Positions 43,334-52,382 of a DNA stretch of 64,000 bases are shown here, piece by piece; the first letter of the stretch is position 1; the number at the start of each line of letters is the position of its first letter. The DNA comes from Streptomyces sp. Tu 3180. Lineage in GTDB: Bacteria; Actinomycetota; Actinomycetes; Streptomycetales; Streptomycetaceae. The notes beneath the pieces were generated by a model that saw only the letters and a program-made list of their open reading frames with translations, did not search any database and was not told the DNA's origin. A program made the position numbers and the translations under genes. The DNA is taken from contig NZ_WOXS01000002.1 in the NCBI RefSeq assembly GCF_009852415.1, positions 7,046,001-7,110,000 of the forward strand, in the 5' to 3' direction.

Positions 43334-44947
43334 TCAGGACGTGGGAACGCGCTTCGGGACCCGCAGCCGGAATGCGCTGCGGATCAGCGCCGCGCATCCC
43401 AGGGCGAGGAACCACGCGCCCGAGCCGAAGTAGGAGAGGCCGCTGGAGTCGGCGAGCTGGATGCCCACCCAGAAGGCGAACAGCGCGGTGGTGAGCGTGG
43501 TGCTCAGAAGGTGCAGGAGCCGGATCCGCCGCGGTACGGGTCCCCAGGGCGAGCGGCGCAGTGCGAGCAACACCGCGGCACAGGTGCCCCCGGCGAACAC
43601 GGCGACCAGGGCGAACGGCCATGCGCCGCCGAGCACCCACGCCTCCGAGAACATCCAATAGGGGACGAACAGGCTCGTCAGGACGGTCGTACCCCAGTAG
43701 AAGGGCAGGAACAGGGAGAGCACCAGGGCCGCTCCGGCTACCCAGAAGGGCAGAGCGCGCCGGAGCGCCGAGGGCGGTGCGGTCACGACGGGTGCCTGCG
43801 CGGCCCGTGCGGGGCGGGGGCGTGTGCCTGCGGCCTTCGTGGCTGTTGCCGGTCGGGTGGACGGCTCGGGCCGTGCCGCCGCGCCCGGCGTGGAGCGGGT
43901 GGCTTGGGCAGGGGTGGTGGCGGGGCCGACCGTCGTGGGACGGTCGGAGATCGACGGGGCAGCCCCGCGTCTGGATCGGGCCGGCGGGGCCGGCGGGGAG
44001 GCTGGGGGCGCGACATCGGGCTTCGGCGTGCGGGGCGCCGGTGCGGCGGGTGCGCCGACGGTGGCGGGCAGGGCGCGGGCTACCTGGTCGGGCAGCCAGA
44101 CGGCGGCCTCGGTGACGACCTCGGTGGGTGTGTAACCGCTCGGGTCTGCCAGCTGGGCGAGTTCCCCGATGAGTTCGTTCACCGAAGGGCGGTCGGCGGG
44201 CTCCTTGGCCAGACAGTGGGCGATGATCTCCAGGCCCGGTCCGGGGAGCTGGTCGAGACGCGGCTCCTCGTACGCGATACGGAAGTTGAGCGACTGTGCC
44301 GAGCCGGTGCCGAAGGGGCCGGTACCGGTGGCCACGTACGTCAGCACCGCGCCGAACGCGAACACATCGGTGGCCGGTGTGACGGAGCCGCCGGTGAGCT
44401 GTTCGGGAGCCATGAAGCCGGGGGTGCCCAGGATCGTTCCGGCACGGGTGAGCGAGGTGGACTCGGTCGCCACGGAGATTCCGAAGTCGACGACCCGGGG
44501 TCCGTCGGGAGCGATGAGCACGTTGGAGGGCTTCAGGTCCCGGTGGACCAGACCGGCCGCGTGAATGGCCTCAAGGGCTTCTGCCAGGCCCGCACCCAGC
44601 GCGCGCACCGACTCGGTCGGCCACGGGCCGTGCGCCGCGACGGCTTGGTCCAGGGCCATGCCGGGCACGTACGCGGTGGCCAGCCACGGGGGTGATCCGT
44701 CGGGGTCGGCGTCGACCACGGCGGCCGTGAAGAAGCCGGTGACCTTCCGGGCCGCCGCCACCTCCCGGGCGAACCTGCGGCGGAAGCCGGGGTCCTCGGC
44801 CAACTCCGGCCGTACGACCTTCACCGCGACCAGACGCCCGCTGGGCGAACGCCCCAGGAAGACCCGTCCCATCCCGCCGGTGCCCAACAGCGCGGAGATC
44901 CGGTACCGGCTCACCTGCTGCGGATCGGTCGGCTCAAGCCCTTCCAT
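43334..44947 (-). CDS. Membrane-anchored serine/threonine protein kinase
   Basis: 537 residues from the ATG at 44947 (GGGGGAG five bases upstream; an in-frame GTG at 44965 lacks a site). The kinase domain is intact: LGTGGMGRVFLG, Lys43, LVHRDLKPSN (HRD 135-137), DFG 154-156, and APEQLTGGSVTPATDVFAFG. A Pro/Ala/Thr-rich linker (about 290-390) leads to four hydrophobic segments (ALPFWVAGAALVLSLFLPFY; WPFALVAVFAGGTCAAVLLA; LLSTTLTTALFAFWVGIQLA; SGAWFLALGCAALI), so the C-terminus is embedded in the membrane and the kinase faces the cytosol. No sensor domain is visible outside. It is convergent with the Hsp70-NYN operon; a shared role is only suggested by position. Confidence 0.92.
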   Translation of the reverse strand: MEGLEPTDPQQVSRYRISALLGTGGMGRVFLGRSPSGRLVAVKVVRPELAEDPGFRRRFAREVAAARKVTGFFTAAVVDADPDGSPPWLATAYVPGMALDQAVAAHGPWPTESVRALGAGLAEALEAIHAAGLVHRDLKPSNVLIAPDGPRVVDFGISVATESTSLTRAGTILGTPGFMAPEQLTGGSVTPATDVFAFGAVLTYVATGTGPFGTGSAQSLNFRIAYEEPRLDQLPGPGLEIIAHCLAKEPADRPSVNELIGELAQLADPSGYTPTEVVTEAAVWLPDQVARALPATVGAPAAPAPRTPKPDVAPPASPPAPPARSRRGAAPSISDRPTTVGPATTPAQATRSTPGAAARPEPSTRPATATKAAGTRPRPARAAQAPVVTAPPSALRRALPFWVAGAALVLSLFLPFYWGTTVLTSLFVPYWMFSEAWVLGGAWPFALVAVFAGGTCAAVLLALRRSPWGPVPRRIRLLHLLSTTLTTALFAFWVGIQLADSSGLSYFGSGAWFLALGCAALIRSAFRLRVPKRVPTS

Positions 44948-45075
44948 CAGGCTCCCCCCTGACACACCATGTGCATCCCACCAGCTTCATTACACACCAC
45001 CGCCCCTACCGCACAACCACTGCCCGCCTGGTGTCCACCTGCCGGATCCGACGCGATGCGCAGAGGGCGTTTCTC

Positions 45076-45300
45076 CTATTGGTCCGCCCCTGCACGGCGG
45101 TAGCTGACGGGCCGGTCCTCCACCTTCACCAGCAGGCCCTCGTCCGCGAGGTCGCGCAGGATCCGGCGGGTGTGCTTCTCCTGCGGATCGTGCCCGGCGT
45201 CGCGCAGGGCGCGCAGGCCGCGTGAGGTGTCCCGGCAGCCGCCGTACGTGCGCACGGCCTTCTCGAGGCCGGCGCGCCGGCCGGAGGCGGGTTCGGTCAA
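45076..45300 (-). CDS. Small winged-helix-like protein, hypothetical
   Basis: 74 residues from a TTG at 45300 whose first bases overlap the previous stop (TTGA), with GGGGAG upstream. The C-terminal half (KHTRRILRDLADEGLLVKVE followed by DRPVSYR) looks like the recognition helix and wing of a small DNA-binding domain. Its coupling to the upstream Zn-finger-like gene suggests a joint regulatory role. Not recognised further. Confidence 0.55.
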   Translation of the reverse strand: MTEPASGRRAGLEKAVRTYGGCRDTSRGLRALRDAGHDPQEKHTRRILRDLADEGLLVKVEDRPVSYRRAGADQ

Positions 45301-45632
45301 CGCTCCGCTCCCCGCGCCTGCTCGCCGACGGGGACGGCGTGCGCCTTCTTCGTGTGGTGGGCGATGCTCGCCGGTGCGCCGACGTAGTCGCACGCGGAGC
45401 ACTTCCGCCGCACGCCCTCGGACACGGCACGCGTGCTCACCGAGTGCCCGGGGCCGTACCCGTGCCCGTGCGGCAACTGGGCGACGGAGGAACCGTATTC
45501 GACCGCGAGCAGTGCCGCCTCCGCCACCTTGTCGTGGCCGGGGGCGAAGAACGATCCGGTTCCGACCTTCTTGGCGCGGCCGCACCAGCGGGTGCCGGTC
45601 GGAGTGAGGTGGGGAAGAGACTTCGTCGTCAT
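45297..45632 (-). CDS. Small protein with C2H2-like zinc finger, hypothetical
   Basis: 111 residues. CSACDYVGAPASIAHHTKKAH (about 78-98) fits a C2H2-type zinc knuckle (C-x2-C-x11-H-x4-H); an earlier WCGRAKKVGTGSFFAPGHDK has a Cys and His in a motif recurring in small actinobacterial proteins. It ends in a TTGA overlap with the next gene. A DNA- or RNA-binding role is plausible. The function is unknown. Confidence 0.6.
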   Translation of the reverse strand: MTTKSLPHLTPTGTRWCGRAKKVGTGSFFAPGHDKVAEAALLAVEYGSSVAQLPHGHGYGPGHSVSTRAVSEGVRRKCSACDYVGAPASIAHHTKKAHAVPVGEQARGAER

Positions 45633-45742
45633 GCCGTCACAGTAGACCGACGGGCGTGACGGGGCGGGGTCCTCGCCGTGTTCGGTGTCCTCCCCGGACC
45701 GCCGTGAAGAACACCTGCACGGGGACTCGTAGCCTTCTGATC

Positions 45743-46183
45743 ATGGCCGACATCTACGAACTCCAGCTCACGCTCGACCTGCCGGGCTCGCTCCCGCCCC
45801 GGGACCTCGCCCTGCTCCGCTGGCACCTGGGGGAGGAGGGCGGCCGGCAGGACGACGGGTACGAGTACCCCCTCTGGAGGGACCGGGGGCCGGCGCTGCG
45901 GATCGGGGGCGCGCTGGTCGGGGAACTGTGCTCCGACGGTCCGGAGTGGGCGCTGACCGTGCGGCAGGAGGCTCATCCCGACGAGTTCGACGACCTGCGC
46001 CGGATGGTGCTGTGGCTCGGCGCGCGCACGACGACCGAGGGCACCGTCGGGTACCTCCGCTTCCACGAGTCCCACGTCCCCGACGTGCTGGTCGCGGAGT
46101 CGGGAGCCGTGCGCAGTGCGGTCCTGCGGGTGGAGAAGGTCCTCGAGTCGGCGACCGAGGTGATCCCCGGCCACTACGCGTGA
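45743..46183 (+). CDS. Hypothetical protein
   Basis: 146 residues, acidic, without signal peptide or membrane helix. Motifs such as IYELQLTLDLPGSLPPRDLA and WRDRGPALRIGGALVGEL are found in uncharacterised Streptomyces proteins. The ATG at 45743 was chosen because ADIYELQLTLD is a natural N-terminus; no clear ribosome site precedes it. It is monocistronic. Confidence 0.7.
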   Translation: MADIYELQLTLDLPGSLPPRDLALLRWHLGEEGGRQDDGYEYPLWRDRGPALRIGGALVGELCSDGPEWALTVRQEAHPDEFDDLRRMVLWLGARTTTEGTVGYLRFHESHVPDVLVAESGAVRSAVLRVEKVLESATEVIPGHYA

Positions 46184-46351
46184 ACCGCGGCCCCGTCACG
46201 AACCCGCGCGCCGCGTGCCGTGACCGGAACCGACCGCAGCCCGACGCGTCGCCATCGGTACTTTCGCCGGTCTTCCGGCCCCGCCGGTGACACCGCCCGG
46301 ATCCCGTCCCTGGCTTGCTGGAGCGACGGGAACCCCCACCCAGGAGGTGTC

Positions 46352-47235
46352 ATGGGAACGAGACGATCGATGCGCCGTGTCGTCGGCGCGGCGGCGGGGC
46401 TGCTCGCCGGCGTGCTCCTCGCCCCGGTCCCACCGGCGGCAGCGGCCCCGACGGACACCGCGGACCGCACGGGCACGGTCGCCGCGGCAGCGGGCGGGAC
46501 GGGCCCCACCCGGCCGGCCACGAGACCGTGTCCGACCTGCCCGACCACACCGTCTACCGGCCCGACACCCTGCCCACGGACGAGGAACTGCCGGTCGTGG
46601 CCTGGGGCAGCGGGGCGTGCCGCGCGGACGGCACGTGGTTCGAGAACATCCTCACCGAGTTCGCCTCCCACGGCTTCCTGGTCGTCGCCAACGGGGAACC
46701 CGGTGGTTCGGGCCGGACCTCCTCGGACATGCTGACCGACGCGGTCGACTGGGCCGTCGCGGAGAACAGCGATCCGTACAGCAAGTTCAAGGGGAAGACC
46801 GACACGTCCGAAGTCGCGGTGATGGGCCAGTCGTGCGGCGGACCGGAGACCATGGAGGTGGCCGGCGACCCGCGCATCGACACGACCGTCATGTGGAACA
46901 GCGGCCTGATGAGCCTGCTCGACAAGTGGACGCAACTGCCCGACCTGCACGCGCCGATCGCCTACTTCGCCGGCGGGCCGGAGGACATCGCGTACGGGAA
47001 CGCCATGGACGACTGGGACCGGCTCCCCGCCGGGCTGCCCGCCTTCATGGGCAACCTGGACGTCGGGCACTACGGCACCTACGCGGAGCCGAACGGCGGC
47101 GAGTTCGGGCGGGTCGGCGTGAACTGGCTGAAGTGGCAGCTCAAGGACGACCCCGCGGCCCGGGCCGAGTTCGTCGGGCCGGACTGCGGGCTGTGCTCCA
47201 CCGAATGGGACGTCCTGCGGAAGAACCTGACCTGA
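46352..47235 (+). pseudogene. Secreted alpha/beta hydrolase, frameshifted
   Basis: A perfect ribosome site (GGAGGTGTC before the ATG at 46352) starts a signal peptide (RRVVGAAAGLLAGVLLAPVP, then AAAAP). The catalytic part, however, is one frame away: DLPDHTVYRPDTL, WGSGACRADGTWFENILTEF, the nucleophile elbow GQSCGG, and a later VGHYGTY with the likely catalytic His, ending at 47235. The frames switch between about 46490 and 46530 in a GC-rich linker. Either one base was lost or gained in the genome, silencing an extracellular esterase-like enzyme, or this is a sequencing error. The catalytic half is otherwise intact. Confidence 0.75.
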
Positions 47236-47334
47236 CCTGACTCCGGTCGGCACCGGCCTCCCCGGTCGGCACCGGTCCTCTCCGGCCGCAGCGGCGGAAG
47301 TTCCGTCCCCGCCGCGGTCGGTGCCCGGCGACGG

Positions 47335-47934
47335 TCACGGGCGGACGGACACACCGCCCTCCGGCACCGGCCGGGTGAGGTCGGGGTCGCCGAACTCCGC
47401 GCGCAGCGCCTGGAAGGCCGTCACCTTCTCCTCCCCGAAGCGGCGGACGTGGGCGGCGTACTCGTCGGGGGAGAGGAACGCCGACGGCCGGGACTTGCTG
47501 TGGAACTTGTCCGCGTACATCACCAGCCTCTCCTCCTCCGTCACCGCCAGGTAGTCGGCGGGAGGCAGCGGGAGGCCCTGGCGCAGGACGTCGTCCTTCG
47601 TGACCCCCACTCCGGTGTGGTGGGAGCAGAACCGGCACAGGACCTCGGGGAAGCCCTCCTCTTCGAGGATCTGCTGGCCGAGCAGCCCGTGCCGGATGTA
47701 GTTCCCGTGGTCCAGCCGTCCGTCGTCCCCGTAGAGGCGGTAGACGCCGATGTCGTGGAGGAGGCAGCCGGCCCGGACCAGTTCGGCGTCGACGTCGAGG
47801 CGCGCGGCCGACATGAGCTGCTCGGCGATGCTCCAGACGATCTCGCAGTGCGTGTGGACGAGCGCGAACGCCTCGGCGGTGGGCGCGTACTTCTCGTGCA
47901 GCGCACGGATCTCTTCGGGTCCCGGAATCCTCAC
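47335..47934 (-). CDS. HD-domain phosphohydrolase
   Basis: 199 residues from the GTG at 47934, which overlaps the upstream stop (GTGA). HTHCEIVWSIAEQL supplies the first His, LLHDIGVYRLYG the HD pair, and HGNYIRHGLLGQQI plus CSHHTGVG the later His residues, the pattern of metal-dependent HD phosphohydrolases acting on nucleotides. It is coupled to a HEAT-like gene. The substrate is unknown. Confidence 0.85.
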   Translation of the reverse strand: MRIPGPEEIRALHEKYAPTAEAFALVHTHCEIVWSIAEQLMSAARLDVDAELVRAGCLLHDIGVYRLYGDDGRLDHGNYIRHGLLGQQILEEEGFPEVLCRFCSHHTGVGVTKDDVLRQGLPLPPADYLAVTEEERLVMYADKFHSKSRPSAFLSPDEYAAHVRRFGEEKVTAFQALRAEFGDPDLTRPVPEGGVSVRP

Positions 47935-48488
47935 CCGGGGAGCGTAACAACCGCCGTGCCGGCGGCCCGGACCGCGTCGTAGGAGCGCAGGGCGCCCTCC
48001 CGCGCGTCGACGGGCTTCCCGGCCGCGCAGTACTCCCGCATCTCCTCCAGCCGGCGGCACCGCTCCTCGTCCCGCTCGACGGCCAGCTGCTCGTCGTACC
48101 AGGGCAGGAGGTTCTCCGGGGTGTGCTCGGCGGCGACCGCGCGCCAGGCCGCGGTGTCGATCCCGCGGGGCAGGTCGTACTCGTCGTGCCAGTCCACCGC
48201 CAGGCGGGTCAGCAGCCACAGCACGTCCACCCGGACCGGCCGCGGACCCGCCACCGCGATGCGGGCCAGGAAGGGCACGGCGTGGGGCGAGGCCTCGTAG
48301 CGGCTGCCCTGGTGGAAGATGCTCGTGAACAGCCCGCTCAGGGCCTTGCCGCGGACGGTCTCGTCGTCGCCGCACAGGTCCCTCAGCCGTCCGGGGACGT
48401 CCGCGGCGCTGCCGTAGGCGTGCTCCAGCCGGGCCCGGTCCGCCTCGTCCAGACCGGCCAGGAGACCGGCGCACTGCTTCTCGGTCAT
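47931..48488 (-). CDS. HEAT-repeat-like hypothetical protein
   Basis: 185 residues, all-helical and acidic. The segment ASPHAVPFLARIAVAGPRPV followed by RVDVLWLLTRLAVDWHDEYD resembles HEAT-repeat proteins common in Streptomyces. It is coupled by GTGA overlap to the HD phosphohydrolase gene. The function is unknown. Confidence 0.7.
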   Translation of the reverse strand: MTEKQCAGLLAGLDEADRARLEHAYGSAADVPGRLRDLCGDDETVRGKALSGLFTSIFHQGSRYEASPHAVPFLARIAVAGPRPVRVDVLWLLTRLAVDWHDEYDLPRGIDTAAWRAVAAEHTPENLLPWYDEQLAVERDEERCRRLEEMREYCAAGKPVDAREGALRSYDAVRAAGTAVVTLPG

Positions 48489-48612
48489 GCGGGCGACCCT
48501 CGCACGCCCTCGTCCCGGACCCGCCCTCGCCGGGCGCGGGCGGTCCTGTGCCCCGCGGCCGTCCTCGTGCTTCTCCGGGACGGGCGACCGGAGGCCCCGT
48601 CCCGGTCGCCGC

Positions 48613-51519
48613 TCACCCGATCGAGCACTCCTTCACGTCGAGCGGCTCGGTGCTGCCGGCCGTTCTGCTGCACAGCACCTCCGCCTCCGAGACGCCTTCC
48701 GGGGTTCTCCGGACCCGCTTGAGGACGATGCTGTGGCCGTGCCGTTCGCCGTACAGGGGCGCGTCGGTGAAGTCGATCGTCCCGGTGGCCATGCCGTCGA
48801 GCTTGACGCTTCTGAGGTTGACCCAGGTGGCCGCGCGGCTCTGGCGCACGTCCCCGAGGCTGGCCGCCCAGTACAGCGCACGCGTGGCGTCGTGGGAGAG
48901 GGCCGTCTGCCCGCTGGCGAAGTCGGCGGCGTCGTACGTGGCCTTCCCGTCCTCCAGCCAGGGGAGGTGCTTGGCGGCGTCCTCGTAGAAGGCGGTCCCG
49001 GACGCGGCCCGTCTCAGCTCCGCCAGGGCCGCGTGGTACAGCGTGATCCGCGGGGCAACGCCGTCGCGGCCGCCCGTGCCGGAGAACCTGGCCTTGCTCA
49101 GGTCGTCGCCCGTGAGGATGGAGATCTCCCGGTTCGCGCATCCCGGCTCGGTGCTCAGCTGGGTCATCAGCGGGCCGATGTCCTCGACCCGTCCGGCGAA
49201 GTAGATCACCGAGGGGACGCTCTCCCCCCGGCAGATGCTCTCCGCGTGCAGCCGCAGTTCGGGCTTGCCGTTCGCCACCCGGTAGCGCTGCGGGGGCAGC
49301 AGCCGGAAGCCCTCCCGCTGCAGCATCTCCCCGCCGTAGAGGGCCTGTTCGCTGGTGTAACGGTCCTGCGACTCCTCGGTGTCGCGGGCCAGCACCAGGG
49401 CGCGCGGGGCCCTGTCCCGGGTGCGCAGCTGCCGGGCGACGAGACCGAGCGCGTTCGCCTGGTGTTCGTCGGGAGCCGCGAGGCTGAACCAGTTGGAGAA
49501 CTCCTTCGGCAGGTAGGTCGCCGAGTTGGTGCCGGAGACGATGGGCAGTCCCACCGCGTGGAGCCGGCGTGTGACGTCGGGGCTGCTCTGCAGGTCACGG
49601 CCGAAGCCGACGACGCCGACGACGGTCGGGTCGCGGTCGGCGTACTCGGCGATCGCGTCGGCCGTGACGCGCTGGTGCCCCATGTCCGCGCCGCCGTTGG
49701 CGAGCAGCACGCGCAGTTTCACCGTGTAGTTCTCGTTGACGACGCGCTGGGCGAGGTACACGCCGGCCAGTTCCTCGGCCCCCTTGACCAGCGAGGGGTC
49801 CACCGTGGAGGAGCTCAGCGGGCCCGCGTACACCACCGTGACGTGGGCGTCGGGATGGTCGCGCAGCACCTCGGCGTTCTCGGCGCGCACCAGCTTCTCC
49901 AGCTCGCGCAGCCTCCTGCTCTCCCCGTCGGCCCCGTCCCGGAGGTGCGCGCCGAACCGGACGTCTCCGGTGGCTATCCCGACGCACTCCGTGCCCCCGC
50001 CGGGCGCGGGGCGCCGTTCGGTGTCGCGATCGGCGGTGAGCAGGCCCGCCGAACAGTACGTCCGGTGCAGCTCGCGGGAGTGGACGACGCCCGCGGTGAC
50101 GGCGAGGGCGAGGACGAGGAGCAGGCTGTACGCCGACCACACCACGCGGGCCAGGGGCGGCCGGTGCCTGGCCCTGACGCACCGCCAGTCCGTCTGCCGC
50201 AGCTGCACCAGCTCCCCGCGGGGCAGCGGGACCCTGAGCACCCAGGGCAGGGCGTTCGTCCTGCTCGGCGACTGGTCGGCCCGGAGGTTCCCGGCCCATT
50301 CGTCGTACCAGTGCCGCAGCCGCTGCTGGAGGCGCGAGGGCTGGGGCCGGGGCTGCGGCCGGCCGGCCGGCGGATTGCCGTCCGCGTCCCGGTCGAGCAG
50401 GGCCGCGTCGTCCGCCGCCACGCCCGCCACGATCAGCAGCGGGTCGAGTTCGCTGCGCCGGCTGCGGACGTCGCTGACCGCCCTGATCAGTTCGATGCCG
50501 CCGTTCTCCCGGCCTATCCGGCGCAGGAACAGCACCGGCGGACGCGTCCGCTTGAACCCCCGCAGGTCCCAGCTGCCGCGCCGGTGGTTGTCCCGCAGGT
50601 CCTCGAAGAGCGCCAGCACGTACAGCTGGAGGGGGAACGGGCCGCCCTCCCGCATGGCCTCGGCCACGTCGTAGGCGCGGGCCGCTATGGCCCTCCAGGA
50701 GCGGACGGGCCGCAGCAGCCGCACGCTGGTCGACTGGCGACGGGCGGCGGACTGGAGGAACGTCGTGGTCAGGAACCACCGGCTCTCCCTGCGCAGCCAC
50801 AGGAAGAGGGGAGCGCGTCCGGGGACGTGGTTCAGGACGGCGAGCAGGATCATCAGCCCTATGCCCGCCAGAACGGCGATGTACCACTCGGGGCGGGTGA
50901 GCAGCGCGGTGAAGGCGCCCAGGACGCCCATGGGGAGGAACTGCTGCACGTCGGTGAGCAGCATCCGCCGGTGCCGGCGCGAGGGTCTGCGGGGACGCCA
51001 GCGCTGCCGGGCCAGGATGCGCAGCAGGTGCGTCTGGGCCTGCTCCCGCTGGGCGTTCCCGTCCGGGGTGCCGGCGGGGGCGGTCGGCCAGTGCTCGCGC
51101 ATCTCCGGATCGTCGGTGGCCTCCTGGAGGGCGCGCACGAGGCCCAGGCGGGGGAAGGTGTAGGGCCGGTAGGCGGCGGACCGGTCGCCCCACTTCCTGG
51201 AGTCGCCGAGATCGCGCAGGAGCCGCGCGGCCCGGGCCGTGGGATCCGAGTCCCCCGGCTGCGGCTCGGTCGGGGCGACGGCCAGGCGCGTGCCGTGACG
51301 CTGCTGTCCTTCGCGCAGCTCGTCGACGAGTTCGGTGACGCGGTCGTCGTCGGCGGGGTCCTCGGCGTGCAGCACGATGACCGGCATCGGGGGATCGCTG
51401 GTCCGAAAGTCCTGGATCAGGGACTCCAGTTGTCGCTGGACGTCGATCCCCGCCTCGGTCGACATGCCCGGGTGACCGCCCGGGCAGTTCTGAGGAAAGC
51501 TCTGGTCGCGGTCGTGCAT
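48613..51519 (-). CDS. Large membrane protein with periplasmic-binding-protein-type extracellular domain
   Basis: 968 residues. The cytosolic N-terminal ~430 residues hold an uncharacterised region interrupted by hydrophobic segments near residues ~190-240 (LPMGVLGAFTALLTR; WYIAVLAGIGLMILLAVLNH). A further membrane helix (VVWSAYSLLLVLALAVTAGV, about 455-475) leads to an extracellular ~490-residue domain that resembles type 1 periplasmic binding/branched-chain amino-acid receptor folds (LRVLLANGGADMGHQRVTAD; VVGVVGFGRDLQSSPDVTRR; LPIVSGTNSATYL; ATYDAADFASG). It thus looks like a receptor linking an outside ligand to an inside effector region. The ATG has GGGGGGTG upstream. A candidate DNA-damage-type promoter and two palindromes precede it. 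The family is known to me only as uncharacterised. Confidence 0.8.
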   Translation of the reverse strand: MHDRDQSFPQNCPGGHPGMSTEAGIDVQRQLESLIQDFRTSDPPMPVIVLHAEDPADDDRVTELVDELREGQQRHGTRLAVAPTEPQPGDSDPTARAARLLRDLGDSRKWGDRSAAYRPYTFPRLGLVRALQEATDDPEMREHWPTAPAGTPDGNAQREQAQTHLLRILARQRWRPRRPSRRHRRMLLTDVQQFLPMGVLGAFTALLTRPEWYIAVLAGIGLMILLAVLNHVPGRAPLFLWLRRESRWFLTTTFLQSAARRQSTSVRLLRPVRSWRAIAARAYDVAEAMREGGPFPLQLYVLALFEDLRDNHRRGSWDLRGFKRTRPPVLFLRRIGRENGGIELIRAVSDVRSRRSELDPLLIVAGVAADDAALLDRDADGNPPAGRPQPRPQPSRLQQRLRHWYDEWAGNLRADQSPSRTNALPWVLRVPLPRGELVQLRQTDWRCVRARHRPPLARVVWSAYSLLLVLALAVTAGVVHSRELHRTYCSAGLLTADRDTERRPAPGGGTECVGIATGDVRFGAHLRDGADGESRRLRELEKLVRAENAEVLRDHPDAHVTVVYAGPLSSSTVDPSLVKGAEELAGVYLAQRVVNENYTVKLRVLLANGGADMGHQRVTADAIAEYADRDPTVVGVVGFGRDLQSSPDVTRRLHAVGLPIVSGTNSATYLPKEFSNWFSLAAPDEHQANALGLVARQLRTRDRAPRALVLARDTEESQDRYTSEQALYGGEMLQREGFRLLPPQRYRVANGKPELRLHAESICRGESVPSVIYFAGRVEDIGPLMTQLSTEPGCANREISILTGDDLSKARFSGTGGRDGVAPRITLYHAALAELRRAASGTAFYEDAAKHLPWLEDGKATYDAADFASGQTALSHDATRALYWAASLGDVRQSRAATWVNLRSVKLDGMATGTIDFTDAPLYGERHGHSIVLKRVRRTPEGVSEAEVLCSRTAGSTEPLDVKECSIG

Positions 51520-51540
51520 GGACACCCCCCGTGGTCGTAA

Positions 51541-51567
51541 GACACATGTGTCACAAGCGCTTTGTGA
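51541..51567. promoter_or_regulatory. Two adjacent palindromes in the leader of the receptor gene
   Basis: GACACATGTGTC (51541-51552) is a perfect 12-bp palindrome, and TCACAA-GCGCT-TTGTGA (51551-51567) an inverted repeat abutting the -10 box. They are likely operator sites at the transcription start. Confidence 0.5.
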
Positions 51568-51589
51568 GAATAACGCCCACCCCTGACAA
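51567..51589 (-). promoter_or_regulatory. Candidate PafBC/RecA-independent DNA-damage promoter
   Basis: On the minus strand TTGTCAGGG (51589-51581), spacer GTGGGCGT (51580-51573) and TATTCT (51572-51567) match TTGTCRGTG-N8-TAnnnT with one mismatch. The spacer is identical to that of the element at 10018-10040. Confidence 0.55.
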
Positions 51590-51774
51590 CCGCCCCCGGT
51601 GGAACGGGGGTCCGTCGCGGTGGTGATGCCGGGCCGGCGGACGGTGCCGCCGGCGCGTGGTGTCACGCGATCGGGTGATGCTGTGCGATGCGGGCACGTG
51701 CGGGGACGGCGGTCCGTTCGATCCGGTGACGGGGGCATCCCGTTTCACTGCGAACACGGACGACGGAGCGCGTC

Positions 51775-52317
51775 ATGAGCCTGCTTTTCCACCGCAACCC
51801 CGACGGCACGACGACCGGCCGCAACGACGTCACCGGGTTCACGGTGACGCACACCGACGAAGAGGAGGTGAAGAGGCTGCTGTACGAGGACGCGGGGTGG
51901 GAGTACACGCCGCCACCGCCTCCGGTGCCGCCCGGCTTCCACCGGTTCTCGCTGGTGCACGACGAGTTCCGGGCCGCCGGGTTCGGGGACGAGCGGTACG
52001 CGGGGCTGCGGGCGCGTCCGCCGGAGGGGTGCGTGCCGGTCGACCGGGGGTGCTTCGCCCTGGAGTGCGAGCGCCCGGGGAGGACCCTCCTGGACGCGGT
52101 CGCCGGCACCGTCGCGGAGGTCCGCCGCGAGCACGGGCTGGTGATGAACGGCCTGGGTGTCGAGAAGCCGGGGGAGTGGTTCGACGCCGACGACAAGAAC
52201 GGGTACGCGGCGCAGACCGTCGCGCACCTGGTGCTGACGGCGGCCCACCGGGCCCGCCTGCTCGGTTACGGGCGCAAGGACGTGGCCCGGCTGCTCGACG
52301 CGGCGGGCGTCGAGTAG
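51775..52317 (+). CDS. Hypothetical protein
   Basis: 180 residues. A short Pro stretch (YTPPPPPVPPGFHRF) divides a small N-terminal domain from a helical C-terminal part (TLLDAVAGTVAEVRREHGLV; LTAAHRARLLGYGRKDVARL). No signal peptide or membrane helix. CGGAG precedes the ATG. Not recognised. Confidence 0.7.
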   Translation: MSLLFHRNPDGTTTGRNDVTGFTVTHTDEEEVKRLLYEDAGWEYTPPPPPVPPGFHRFSLVHDEFRAAGFGDERYAGLRARPPEGCVPVDRGCFALECERPGRTLLDAVAGTVAEVRREHGLVMNGLGVEKPGEWFDADDKNGYAAQTVAHLVLTAAHRARLLGYGRKDVARLLDAAGVE

Positions 52318-52382
52318 CCGGTGGGGTGACGAGGCGGGGGCGACGCGGCGGGGTGGCGGGGCCGCCGGTGGTCGCCGGGGGG

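Noticed and set aside
47243..47274. Repeated GGTCGGCACCGG between 47243 and 47274 as a regulatory element
   Set aside because: Two short copies between convergent genes with no symmetry to neighbours; more likely simple local duplication in GC-rich spacer.
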